A DNA stretch of 64,000 nt, taken from Prosopocoilus inquinatus (Eukaryota > Arthropoda > Insecta > Coleoptera > Lucanidae). Below the pieces are notes generated by a model, which did not search any database, was not told where the DNA came from, and was given only the letters and a program-made list of their open reading frames with translations. The stretch covers positions 45,291,001 through 45,355,000 of the forward strand of contig CM069876.1 of assembly GCA_036172665.1 (NCBI GenBank), written 5' to 3'. Positions 1 through 10,489 of the stretch are shown here, one piece after another. A program made the translations under genes and the position numbers. Numbering within the stretch: position 1 is the stretch's first letter; the number at the start of each line of letters is the position of its first letter.

Positions 1-710
1 TTAATGAAAGACAAGAAAAAAAGAACATTTTACTACTTAGGCAACACTGATTGGAGCAAGTAGCCCCAGTTGTACCTTCGTAAGCGAGGTTGATGAAAGG
101 CAAGAACGAAGGAACATTTCCCTATGTAGTCTGACACTGACTGAGCAAGTAGCCCCTGGTGTACCTCAGGTTTGAACGCAAACCTGAACGATTTGGACTG
201 GACTTTGGTCTCTGAGGTTGCCCCTGAGTTCGTGAGCCTCCTGAGAAGATCATAATCTTTGAGGTGACTTAAAAATCGTGTTTCGGAGTCTTATTGGCCG
301 ACATTTCAATCCACCTTATCTAAGCACAATCTGCACGAATGAAGGTCTCCTAATTTAAGCAACATTGTCTGAGCAAGTAGCCTCAGAATAAGCCAGAATT
401 ATTTATTATGTACCTTAAGGTCGTATCGAATTTGGTGTAAACCTACTTTGAAGCTCTTTTGGAGTTGGCCAAAGGCCGATTAGGGTCCTGAGAAATTCAT
501 AGGCCTTTGAGGTGGCTGATTGACCGTCACCTCGACCAATAAAGTTTGTGTATTTTCCCATTTGGGCAACATTAATATAATTGAGCAAGTAGCCTCAGGC
601 AATGCCAGAATATTTACGAAGTGCCTCAGATACGTCCTCCATTGGTTGAAAGAACTGGACGTGAGGACAATCTGACCATCTGAGACTGTGCCTCTGAGCT
701 CGGAATAAAT
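1..710. repeat. Degenerate tandem repeat (GAGCAAGTAGCC family)
   Basis: The phrase GAGCAAGTAGCC recurs at about 54, 143, 371 and 583, each time after a 'caac(a)tt/ctg' lead-in and before a 'cc(t/c)cag' tail. Spacing of 89, 228 and 212 bp suggests a decayed unit of about 210-230 bp with one deletion. No long reading frame crosses the copies. It lies in intron 3 of the glutamine synthetase gene. Confidence 0.6.
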
Positions 711-1065
711 AGCCTCAAAGAAGATTAATTCTGATTTTCTCTGTTGTAAGGTATTGACAGTTCTTCTCTATCTCTTTTGGAATTTGGAAGCAATACCCTT
801 TTTTTCGTTTAAGAATTTAAATCAAATCTGATTTGAGATTGTTCTCTTCAACTTACTCTCTACTCAGAAACGAAGTTTGACATCCTCAGAGCCTCAATGA
901 AGATTAATTCTGATTTTCTCTGTTGTAAGGTATCGTCAGTTCTTTTCCATCTCTTTTGGAATTTGGAAGTCATGTCTTTTTTCGTTTAAGAATTTAAATC
1001 AAATCTGATTTCAGATTGTTCTCTTCATCCTACTCTCCATGCATAAACGACATTTGATATCCTCA
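711..1065. repeat. 179-bp tandem duplication
   Basis: Two head-to-tail copies start at 711 and 890. Both open with agcctcaa(a/t)gaagattaa and continue through a shared 'ctctgttgtaaggtat' block and a poly-T block. They differ at scattered positions only, so the duplication is younger than the repeat to its left. Confidence 0.75.
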
Positions 1066-1219
1066 TCTAATCCATACACGAGCAACAGGAATCGAAGAAG
1101 AATTATCGGGAAGACAGCAAAAAGAAAAGAAACAAATGGAAGAAGAAAGTGAAGAGCAAATTCTGATACCTAACATTTGCGATACAACAGTCGATGAACT
1201 CTACCCATGCACTTTCTAG
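1058..1219 (+). pseudogene. Coding-like relic, unidentified
   Basis: After a TGA at 1055 the plus strand is open for 53 codons to a TAG at 1217. The translation is Glu/Lys/Gln-rich in the middle (EEELSGRQQKEKKQMEEE) and ends ILIPNICDTTVDELYPCTF. The stretch from here to about 1600 looks less AT-rich than its surroundings, and several frames look coding-like but are broken. I do not recognise a family. It could be the tail of an old transposon ORF or a captured exon; an acceptor-like AG lies near 1082 or 1088. No function is claimed. Confidence 0.25.
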
Positions 1220-1603
1220 GAGCGTGTCGTTCCACTTCCACTTCCACAAGGTCGTCGATGATTAAGCGTTTTATCATCATCTAACAATTCACTCTCGCGA
1301 AGATCACGAGTTGTTGCAACTGGTTTATTCCAAACGCAAATAAGATGACCTTGGTCTGCGATGGCCTACATAAACGTGACGGTGTGTTGGCGTCGTCGTT
1401 GTTGACGTCTTGATGCGATGCACCTTTCCACAGTTGCATCAGATCAGATACATGATGGTCGTGCACCTCTTTCCATGATTGGCCCGTATGCAATTATTCG
1501 ATTGCATCGGATTTATGATCCTCATGGTCCTTTCAATCTTATCTTGTATGTACCCCGAGGCAATCAAGAAATTGCTATTAGTTTATCATTCATTCCACTC
1601 TAA

Positions 1604-2300
1604 CAGGGGCGGGCGACTGCCCGGGGCACTAATTTTGAAGGGCGCCAAACTAGAATATTTTTTTATGAATAATAATTTTAAAGTTGTTTTGTTAGTTGGA
1701 TTGGATTAGGTTGTCACGCCTAGATCACATTAAAATGTGGTCATTAAGTAAGAGTGTCAAATTTTAAAATTTTTTGAAGATGTAAACCTGTGTCTTTTTC
1801 GAATTCTGAAGTCTCATTTTGGTAAATATACAAATATTTTTCAATTTTTTATTGCGGTGATCGTCATTTTTGTTCCTCTTATTTTCAATTTTTTGCAATT
1901 TCAATCTCCACAACAAAAAACGAAAATTTCTTTCATTGTTTTCGACTGTTCACGTTCCACACAGCCTCTTGACGAACCTGTAACGCACCAAACTGTCTTC
2001 TTTATTTATTAATTTACGATAAAATGACAAGGGGGCTATTTTTAATTAAGAATTTTATTCGCTGCCGATTGGTAAAATAATATACAGGCTGTTGTCTTTT
2101 CGTTCTTATCTAGCAAACGCGATGTTCAATTGTTTTTCAGACTGCATCGTTGCAAACACCATGAAAAATAAAAAATTAAAAAAAAAAAATAATAAAAAAG
2201 TTGGCAATAATGCGAAATACTTAAATTTGACAGTATACATTATCATCGTATAAAAAGAGCGCTGTAAATTGTTTAGCTCGGGGCGCTAGGGCCGGCCCTG
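1604..2300. mobile_element. Non-autonomous hAT-type element with perfect 8-bp TSD
   Basis: The left end begins CAGGGGCGGGCGACTG, and the right end reads, inverted, CAGGGCCGGCCCTAGCG. The 8 bp before the element (1596-1603, cactctaa) recur exactly after it (2301-2308). An 8-bp duplication with CAG...CTG ends is the hAT superfamily signature. At 697 bp it is too short for a transposase and has no long ORF, so it was mobilised in trans. Confidence 0.85.
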
Positions 2301-2556
2301 CACTCTAATTCTCTAATTACCGCCAATAGTCATTAGATTAAGTGACTGATTTCAAACTGGTTAATTAGTTTGATTCCGTTCAAGGACTAATTTTTTTTTT
2401 TCATTTTGTTTCTTGGGGATTCCTATATTTTCATCTTGATTTATTTGAAAGGGCAAAGATCAAGAACGGAACACGTAAGTCAGTTCAGGGTCGAAACATC
2501 GAAACCAACCGAAATCGACAAAAAAAAGAGAGATGGATAATTTGAGCTAAGAGAAG

Positions 2557-4714
2557 CAGTGGCGGCTTTAGGGGCGGGCGAGCTGGGCAACTGCCTTGAA
2601 TTTTTCAATTTTTTCAGATTCAGTCAGAATTCAGATTATCGAAAGTTTGCATAAGATCTGAAATAAATGCAGAAATAAACATATTAGAAGCTTATTCAGT
2701 CAAAAAGAAGAAGAAAAAATTTCTAAATTAACAGATCTCTTGAAATATTGTTTCAGTCCTGCTCTTATTTCAAGAATAACATCTGTTGTAAGAGGATTAA
2801 ACTTTATAGTCCACAACAGTACGGTGCCTTTCCTTAGAATTTAAGTTTCCTTGTAAACAATAATTGGTGCCTCTCTTCCAAAAAAAAAGAAAAAAATTCA
2901 CGTGAATTTATATAGTTGCCCTCAAAAAAAAATTATTCACTTATATGCTTCTTATAAATTGCGAATTCGATTGCAGGAAAAGTATTGTTAAGTAATTCCA
3001 CAGTTGCCATATATATTTTTTTTTAATTTGAATTATTTTTCCAAAACTTGCGCTAAAATGTTAATTTAGACAAATTTTTGCTTAACATTGAACCAGTTTA
3101 AATGAAATCTACTCGCAACTTAAAAAGTAACCGCCACAGGCAAATTTCGTATGTGATTTTAGAGTCAGTGTTGCCAACCGTGGCGCCAAACGGACTACTT
3201 TTTTGGTAACCGTTTGGCATACTTTTTTCTAAAATGACAACCAAAATGATTTTTATTTTTTTTAATCTTTCCTTTTAGTTTTTTTTTAGTAATTTCCAAT
3301 ATTTTACCTGTATTATATGAAGTTTGCTTGATGTCAGTTGGATTGGATTGACCTTGAGATTTATTTAACTTAACTTTGACGCGTACATAAATTTTAACAT
3401 TTTTAAAAAATTAATTTTAAGTATTTTTTTTAAATCCTTTTACTTGTGTACAATGGAGTCCAATTTGATGTAATAATTTGGGAGAGTTCAGTTGACCTTG
3501 AGATTCGTTGAGGCGTTAAATTTGTTTTAAATTTTTTACTTGGATTAAATGCAATCGAAAACTTTTTTCCACTTAATTTTTAAATTAAATTTGTTGATTT
3601 AAAATTTTCTTGCTCGGGTTGAATAGAATGGAGTTCAGTTATTGGGTCGAGTTTAGTTGACCTTGACGTTGGTCGAATGGAGTCAGGTCGGGTTGACATC
3701 GAAAACTTTCTTCCGCTTAATTTTTGAATTAAATTTTTCATTGTTTTTCGATTTTATTTTATTTTTTTTTTGCTCGGGTTGAATAGAATGGAGTTCATTT
3801 GTTGGGTCGAGTTTGTTTGACCTTGACATTGGTCGAACTTCGCATTAATCGTTCTTTTTTAAAGTTTTTTTACTTTTAATTTTTTTGCGTTTTAAATTTT
3901 AACATTAAAAAAAAATTATTTTAAGTATTTTTTTTTTAATCCTTTTACTTGTGTACAATGGAGTCCAATTTGATGTAATAAGTTGGGAGAGTTCAGTTGA
4001 CCTTGAGATTCGTTGAGGTGTCAAATTTGTTTTAAATTTTTTACTTGGATTAAATGCAATCGAAAACTTTTTTCCACTTAATTTTTAAATTAAATTTGTT
4101 GATTTAATTTTTTTTTGCTCGGATTGAATAGAATGGAGTTCAGTTATTGGGTCGAGTTTAGTTGACCTTGACGTTGGTCGAAAGGAGTCGGGTCGGGTTG
4201 ACATCGAAAACTTTCTTCCGCTTAATTTTTGAATTAAATTTTTCATTGTTTTTCGATTTTATTTTATTTTTTTTTTGCTCGGGTTGAATAGAATGGAGTT
4301 CATTTGTTGGGTCGAGTTTGTTTGACCTTGACATTGATCGAACTTCGCTTTAATCGTTTTTTTTTTAAAAAGTTTTTTACTTTTAAATTTTTTTTGCATT
4401 TTAACTGATATTTGATATGTCTCAATTTCTAAAATTGCACTGGTTGATCAACGAAAGCGCAGGTCGAACAATTTTAAGGTTAAACTCGATCCAACAACTG
4501 AAAAAAAAAATTTTTTTAAATTGATTTACTATTTTTCAGCTCTAGAGAATACAAAAAGAATACATTTTTTTTTTTTAATTTAGTATTTTTGAGCTCTAGA
4601 GAATACAAAAAGAATACATTTTCCTAATTGCAAGGGGGAGGGGAAGATTTCTGAACCAACCCAACCCAAAGGGCCGGTCTTACCCAGGGCCTCGCAATAT
4701 TAAGGCCGCCACTG
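2557..4714. mobile_element. Non-autonomous hAT-type element containing a tandem repeat
   Basis: The ends are CAGTGGCGGCTTTA at 2557 and its inverted partner (CAGTGGCGGCCTTA when read from the right) ending at 4714. Flanking octamers aagagaag (2549-2556) and aacagaag (4715-4722) match at 7 of 8 positions, consistent with an aged 8-bp duplication. The inside is non-coding and dominated by a 505-bp direct duplication (3391-4400). It lies only 257 bp from the hAT element at 1604-2300 but has different terminal sequences, so it is a different family. Confidence 0.8.
3391..4400. repeat. 505-bp tandem duplication inside the hAT element
   Basis: Two copies start near 3391 and 3896. Each holds 'acttgtgtacaatggagtcc', a 'gttgaccttgagattcgttg' block, and two sub-copies of 'gctcgg(g/a)ttgaatagaatgg' (3610 and 3770; 4117 and 4276). 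A roughly 160-bp sub-repeat therefore lies inside the 505-bp unit. Confidence 0.75.
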
Positions 4715-5881
4715 AACAGAAGCGATTTTCTCAGTGACACCCTGTATATGACCATTCAATTTGTGTTGGCGTTTGCGTGTTGTACATTAATTTCAAACGA
4801 GTGCGAATCGACACGCCCTGCCAAGTACAGAATGTGCGTGCCCATTATTTATTTTCAATGTTGGACATTAATAAACATTGATCGCCCCATGAACATGATA
4901 AGGTCGTATTTAGTGCGATCCTTCAGGTTGAATATTTCATAATATGTCTGCACGTGGGGACGTTGTTACTTTGTAACGAATTCCTCGAACCCTTTTCATT
5001 ATTTACCGAAATAGTCCGGTCCTGTTTCCTGAGTGGACAAACGTGACTTGCATTTATCTAAAAAATTCAGCGGCAATTTTCCGAAGAAAATGATTCGTCT
5101 TTGTCTTTTTTGTGTGCTTTCGGATTGCTGTTATAAATAAATTAGCGTCGGGAACAGAATTTTCCGTACAGAGAAGCGCATGGTGTCTATTTTCGTAACG
5201 TTCCGAACTGTGCCAGTGAGTAACAGGCGGACGCCAATTATTTATTTGTTCTTTGACCCCCCCGACAACCAACACGTTTGGTTTTGATAAACGGGTGAAA
5301 CCGAATCACGGTGTAAACAAAAATGACGAGGGGAATCTGTAAACAGAGATCATGAGCAAAATATTAGTTAAACATCCATCGAAGTTTCTGATTTACGTGG
5401 GCTCTCCACTCACTGAATAACATGTTTGTTTATGGGGATTTTTATTATCGCTTTTGTTTTTCGGGGACACAGAAAAACAAGCCGTCAAAAAGTTTAGGTA
5501 ACACGGAAATTAAATCCCAATGATTCAACGATATTTGCCGGAAGCTACATACGTCAGAGCCTGGCGCGACAGCGTCTCGAAGCTTCTTTCGCCTTGCGAC
5601 AGAATTTTCTAGGAGAAGAAATTTCGATAGACAGGCATCTTCGCCATCCCAGATGGAAATAAAAACAGTTCACATTAAAGTTTGGAATTGATCGTTCGGC
5701 TTATGTTTAAATAAATCAGTATTATTTTCTGCTTTAACATAAATTAGTGTTTATGGCTACTCTAAATAAATTAGTTTATCAATTATATTTTTAAAAAGAA
5801 CCCTAAATTCGTAACACTGCGAACTTTTTTTTAAATAAACAGAAAAACGAAGTGTAGTTGAGGATTTAAATGAATTCTTAC
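4715..5881. other. Intron 3 sequence next to exon 3; no gene seen
   Basis: This stretch is mostly unique and AT-rich. A CACCCTGTATATG motif near 4738 matches the termini of several repeat families elsewhere in the window and is probably the end of a lost element. The patch at 5560-5640 is less AT-rich. No exon of glutamine synthetase was found here: nothing on the minus strand encodes a WNYDGSS-like motif. Confidence 0.5.
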
Positions 5882-6071
5882 CTTCTGGTTTCTTGGGGAT
5901 AAAATTTAACGTCCTGGTTTTCGCCCGGACATTCTCCCCAGTGCCGTCGATCCAGACGTACATGGCTTGGACTTTGCCCTCCGGCACTGGCAGCTCCAAA
6001 TATCTAGTTAAGATGGTTTTGTTTAGCGCCGCATTGGGCGATGCCTCCAGCGTTGAATTCGGCATCCCGTA
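5882..6071 (-). CDS. Gs1: Glutamine synthetase, coding exon 3 (beta-grasp domain)
   Basis: This exon encodes 63 residues plus one base. On the minus strand it follows the acceptor ttgttacag and ends at the donor ccagaag|gtaag. The translation runs from [18 protein letters not shown] through [14 protein letters not shown] to [11 protein letters not shown]. KVQAMYxWIDGTGE followed by R.KTRTL is the hallmark of the N-terminal beta-grasp domain of eukaryotic glutamine synthetase, which makes glutamine from glutamate, ammonia and ATP. The Asp of WIDG is known in the family to help form the ammonium site of the neighbouring subunit. The exon ends in phase 1 with a G, which suits the Asp or Glu before LP.W that follows in the family. 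An in-frame Met (third codon, 6063-6065) could start a leaderless cytosolic form. The next exon is not in the window. Confidence 0.96.
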
Positions 6072-6092
6072 CTGTAACAACAGAGACAAAAG

Positions 6093-6550
6093 TAAATAAA
6101 CTTTAAATCGTATTAGGCAACACGATGTATAGTATTCCATTTTTAAATTGATTTCATGTTTCATGTTAGATCACAGATCTTATTACTCTAAGGTCCAGTT
6201 TTACAAATGCGGTTCAACTTTGAACCGAGGCTTAAACCCTTAGCAACGATTATTTCAATAATTGTTGTGAAGGAATTAAGCTTCGGCTCAAAGTTAAACC
6301 GTCATTGTAAAACTGGGCCTAACTGTCAAGGCGATCCTATATCTTTGTAGTGCAGTCCTGGTATTTACACTGTGTAGGGCACCCTTAATAAACTTTAAAT
6401 ATTACACAACACGATGGATGTAAGGTATTCCTTTTTTTAATTGGTTTCATGTTTCATGTTAGATCAAAGATCTTATTACCCTAACTGTCAAGGCGATCCT
6501 ATATCTACGTAGTGCAGTCCTGGCGTTTGTACTATGTAGGGCACCCTTAA
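6093..6550. repeat. Tandem duplication; left copy carries a MITE
   Basis: Copy A (6093-6386) and copy B (6387-6550) share 'aataaactttaaat', 'gtttcatgtttcatgttaga' and 'tgtcaaggcgatcctatatc'. Copy A is longer by exactly the inserted MITE (6192-6319) plus 3 bp. Copy B keeps the unfilled site. Confidence 0.85.
6192..6319. mobile_element. 128-bp PIF/Harbinger-like MITE with TAA target duplication
   Basis: Terminal inverted repeats start GGTCCAGTTTTACAAA on the left and GGCCCAGTTTTACAAT from the right, and they extend some 40 bp inward. TAA lies on both sides (6189-6191 and 6320-6322), while the neighbouring copy B has a single TAA at the matching place. A 3-bp TWA duplication is typical of PIF/Harbinger. 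The ends resemble those of the element at 41856-41977. Confidence 0.88.
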
Positions 6551-7439
6551 GGACTTATTATTATTCATTTTGCAAGATTCTTTCAAAGTTATTTTAAAAC
6601 GTTCATATTTTTATTAATGAAAAAAATATGTGACTCAATGAAACCCTACAAATAAAAAAATCATTTTGAAGAATTCAATATACCGGGTGGTTTTGATAGT
6701 TGTACACGGTTTGATAGTTTGTGGTATTTCACAATCAACGGTATCGATTAATTTAACCAAAAATTAATGGTCTTCGAGTTAACGTGTCTAAAAAAAAAAA
6801 ACGTAAAAAGAGAAAGAGGCTAAATGTGTTTGCAATTAAACATAAGCGGTTACTTAATTCTGAACCACTAATTATTTATTGCTGTTGATATTTCCTTCCT
6901 TTCGATTTCATGCGCCTCCCGGAATCTTCGTAGGTTTTTTTTTTTAATCACCCTATATAATATATGCATGAAAAATGTCGAGTGATAAATTTATTTTTAA
7001 TACATTAACTATTTTTTAATAGTTAAATCGCACACGCATCAGAATTCGGGGGTAAATAAAAAAAAACAAAAAACAAAAACACAAATGATTTCGTAACAAT
7101 TAATGAAGTTTGAAAGAAAAATTAACATGTAGAAGTAAAACCCAACTGATGTTATTATTTTTTCAAATTTCAAGTTTGGAAAAACGAAGGGGAAAGTACA
7201 GGAAACATTAAAATTAAAAAAAAGTCAGAAAAACCGGAATTGAAACATGCACATGAAATATAATTTTTGTATTTTTATTATTATTTTTGTTTTAGAATTA
7301 AGATTATTATTAGATATTTTTTTTTAATTTTTGCACGTTTTGAGCACTGAAACTCGTAGCTTCAAGAGCAAACAATTACCCGATCGAATATTCAAGGCAC
7401 ATCCAACTTTTGAACATAACTGTAGTCAACTAATTCCGG
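6551..7439. other. AT-rich intronic sequence, nothing recognised
   Basis: Homopolymer A and T runs and a terminal-repeat-like 'taccgggtgg' near 6682 are the only landmarks. No gene is seen. Confidence 0.4.
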
Positions 7440-9010
7440 TTCATTTGTTTTTCTTTTTTTGTAACTTCCTTAGGTTTTTTCTTGTATATTTTTTCTTTCT
7501 TAAAAAATACCTCGATTGTCTTTACTGAATTTCGTTTCAATGACGTCACTCAAAATCGATCGTCTTTTTTTCTGTTCCGACTTGTTTATTGTTTTATTTT
7601 CTGCGGATATTGTTCAATAGGCAAGAGCGACTTTCATCTGTTCAATCGTTTCTTTTTTGTTCAAAATCGTTTTTTTTTCTTGCTTCGATTGTTTTATTTT
7701 TGGGTTTCACTTCCGGTTGAATTTATCTTTTGTTCTATTTGAAAGTTCTTTTCTCAATCGTTGTATTTCGTCACCTTCTTTTGTTTTCTTTTTGTAGTTT
7801 TTCCTTTTTTTTTTGGCTTGGGCTTATTTGTTTCTTTCTATTTCTTGTTTTTTTTTCACATTTTTTTCTTTTTACTTTTTCTAAAAAAAAAAAAATAATA
7901 ACGCGATCGTCTTTATTGAATTTCGTTTGTTTTTTTAATGTTCTTCTGCTTTCGCAAAATCGAACGTCTTATTTTTCTGTTTTGACTTTGACTTGGTTAT
8001 TGTTTTATTTTTTTGTCGATATTGTTCAACAGTCAAGAGCGGATATCATTTATTCGATCGTTACCTTTTTGTTCAAAATCGATTGTTTTATTTTTGGTTT
8101 CACTTCCGTTGAATTCATCTTTTGTTTTATTTGTTTTCTTATTTCAATCGATTCTGTTGCGTTTCGTCGATCTTCTTTTGTTTTCCTTTTCGCTGTTTTC
8201 CCTTTTTTTGGCTTGGCCTTATTTTTTTTTTTGTTTCTTGTTTTTGTTTATTTTGTCTTACTTTTTCTAAAAAAAAAAGAAAAATACCGCGACCGTGTTT
8301 ATTAAATTTCGATTGAAAGACTCCTTATTTTTATTTTTAAATCTTTTCTTTTGGTTTCGCTCAAAATCGATATTTTTTTTCTATTATGACTTGGTTATTG
8401 TCGATTTCATTTGTTGGATCGTTTCCTTTTTGTTCAAAATCGGGTCCTTTTTGCTTCGATTGTTTTCTTTTTTGGTTTCACTTCACCTCACTTCACTTGT
8501 TTCATTTGAAAGTTTTTTTTTCCAGTCGAATCTGTCGTGTTTCGTCGATCTTCTTTTGTTTTCCTTTTTGTTGTTTTTCCTTCTTGGTTTCGGCTTATTT
8601 ATGTTTTTTCCCATTTCTTGGTTTCGTTTATTTTTTTCTTTTTCTAAAAAAAAAAATACCGCAAACGTCTTTATTGAATTTCATTTGAATGACTCTTTAT
8701 TTTATTTTTTAATTTCCTTCCTTGGTTTTCGCAAAATCGATCGATTCTTTTTTTATGTTCTCAATTGGTTATTGTTTTATTTTTTATCGATATTGTCGAT
8801 ATTGTTCAACAGTCAAGAGCAGATTTCATTCATTCGATATTTTCCTTTTTCTTCAAAATCGGTTTTCTCTCGCTTCGGTTGTTTTATTTTTGAGTTTCAC
8901 TTCCGCTTGGGTTCATCTTTTGTTTTATTCGAAAGTTTTTCTTTTTTTCTTCAATCGTTTCTGATTGTGTTTTGTCGATCTTCTGTTGTTTTCCGTTTTT
9001 CGACGCCATG
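7440..9010. repeat. ~380-bp tandem array, strongly pyrimidine-biased
   Basis: Four copies are anchored by 'cta(a)nacc.cgatcgtcttta' followed by 'ttgaatttcgttt' at about 7505, 7885, 8270 and 8647, a spacing of 377-386 bp. The plus strand is nearly all T and C between anchors, which creates long Phe/Ser/Leu-rich reading frames in several phases. These are by-products of base composition and not genes. Each copy carries a short A-tract just before the anchor. Confidence 0.8.
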
Positions 9011-10020
9011 GCGAGTTATTTGACTTATTTCCAACAATTGTCGAGTTTGTTGTTCGCGTAAAGTGCTGATTTTGTTTTGTTTTTCGAGCACGTAATTTAT
9101 TTTACATCGACGGAATTTTCATTCGACTTGTTTCGAACGTTTTTTTTTTATTAAGTTTCGCTCAACAATTGAATTTCTGTTTATTTTTCGCTCTTCTGTT
9201 TTAGAAGTCAAATTTCTGGAGGTGTGTTGCGGTTAGTTTCTCACTCGAAATCGATCGTCTTTTGTTTTCTTCAATGAAAAAAAAAGCGGTCGATATTCTC
9301 CGATGTTTTTAAGATTCAGTTCCGCTCGTTTGAAAATCGACACTTTTTTGTTTCACTTTTTTTGTTTGGTTCTCACTTCTATTTTATTTCCGGCTCTGTC
9401 GTGTTTTGATTCTTCAAGTGTTTCCGCGAATCGAATCGACGTTCTCTTGTTTTGTTGTTTTACGGCGTTACTTTCAATTATTGTTTGTTACATATTTGTG
9501 TGTCAAACGATTATTTTTTTTTGTTTGTTTTTGTTTTTGGAGACGAACTGTTTGTGTTGATTCGACTATTTTTTTTTTGTTTGTTTTTGTTTTGGGACAT
9601 GAACTGTTTGTGTTGATTTCGCTTGTTTTGTTTTTCGAGTGCGTCATCGTCGTTTTTTTTTTTTTAAATGACGCATTTTCATTTGTTTCGATCACTTCAA
9701 TTGGCTTTTTCTTTCGCTCTTCTGTTTTGGAAGTCGATTAAAACCAATCGCATCTTTTGTTTTTGTTTTAACTTATTAGTATTATTTTTGTCGATATTGA
9801 AGATTGATTTTCGTTGTTGTTCAATCGCTTCCTTTTTGCTGCAAATCGACAGTGTTCTGTTTCGATCTAGGGATGTACAAAACGTCGATGTACAAAGTGT
9901 TCAACCGTACTCTCCTGTTGAGCTTTTATCGAATCTGTTATTGTATCTTGATTGAAGCATTTTCGCGAATCAAATTGATCTTTTGTTTTTTTTTTTTGTT
10001 TTTTTGTTTTTTATTTGAGG
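9011..10020. repeat. T-rich degenerate continuation of the array
   Basis: Composition is similar to the array on its left, but the periodicity is lost. It includes 'tcgatcgtcttttgttttct' at 9251 and two near-identical 'gaactgtttgtgttgatt' phrases (about 9545 and 9601). No gene is seen. Confidence 0.5.
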
Positions 10021-10485
10021 ACGTCGCGTCGTTTATATTAAGTTTACTACAACAAAATATTGATTACATAAACAACAACGAAACAATAATAATAAAAAAA
10101 TTGAATGCGTTAACGGGAACAATTACTAATTAAATCTTACAATAATTAATCATTAACACGTATCCTGATAACAAAAGAACGTTATTTAAATAATGTGAGT
10201 TTTGTTTCACGCCTGTGAAATAATTCGGTAAACAAAACACGCACGCACAAATTAACGCCGGCGATGCTAAGAATGGAAAATTTTAAACTGACATTAATTG
10301 TAAGTACAACATTTTAACGTTTGGTTACACAAACGTGTTAATAAGGCAGTTAAATTAAATGTATTATAATGTACGTTGTAAATGTAAATTATTACGTGTT
10401 ATGTAAATAGTTGTCCTTGTTTAAAACGCTTCGCACTTTCACTTTTAATGGGGCATTAAAAAAAAAAATGCGAGGCAGGAGACGT
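10021..10485. other. Unique AT-rich intronic stretch
   Basis: No repeat copy or reading frame is recognised. Confidence 0.35.
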
Positions 10486-10489
10486 CCAC

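Noticed and set aside
1281..1493. 70-codon minus-strand frame
   Set aside because: It overlaps a coding-like relic on the other strand, and no family or splice signal supports it.
1..5881. Fourth exon of glutamine synthetase
   Set aside because: I searched the minus strand for the LP.WN(Y/F)DGSS motif and found none, so the next exon should lie left of the window.
5757..6164. 135-codon minus-strand frame taken as one protein
   Set aside because: Only the middle 63 codons match glutamine synthetase. The outer parts lie beyond clear splice sites and are intron.
7730..9023. Long Phe/Ser/Leu-rich reading frames (191 and 242 codons)
   Set aside because: They arise from the pyrimidine-rich 380-bp array, repeat with its period, overlap in several phases, and have no domain or splice signals.
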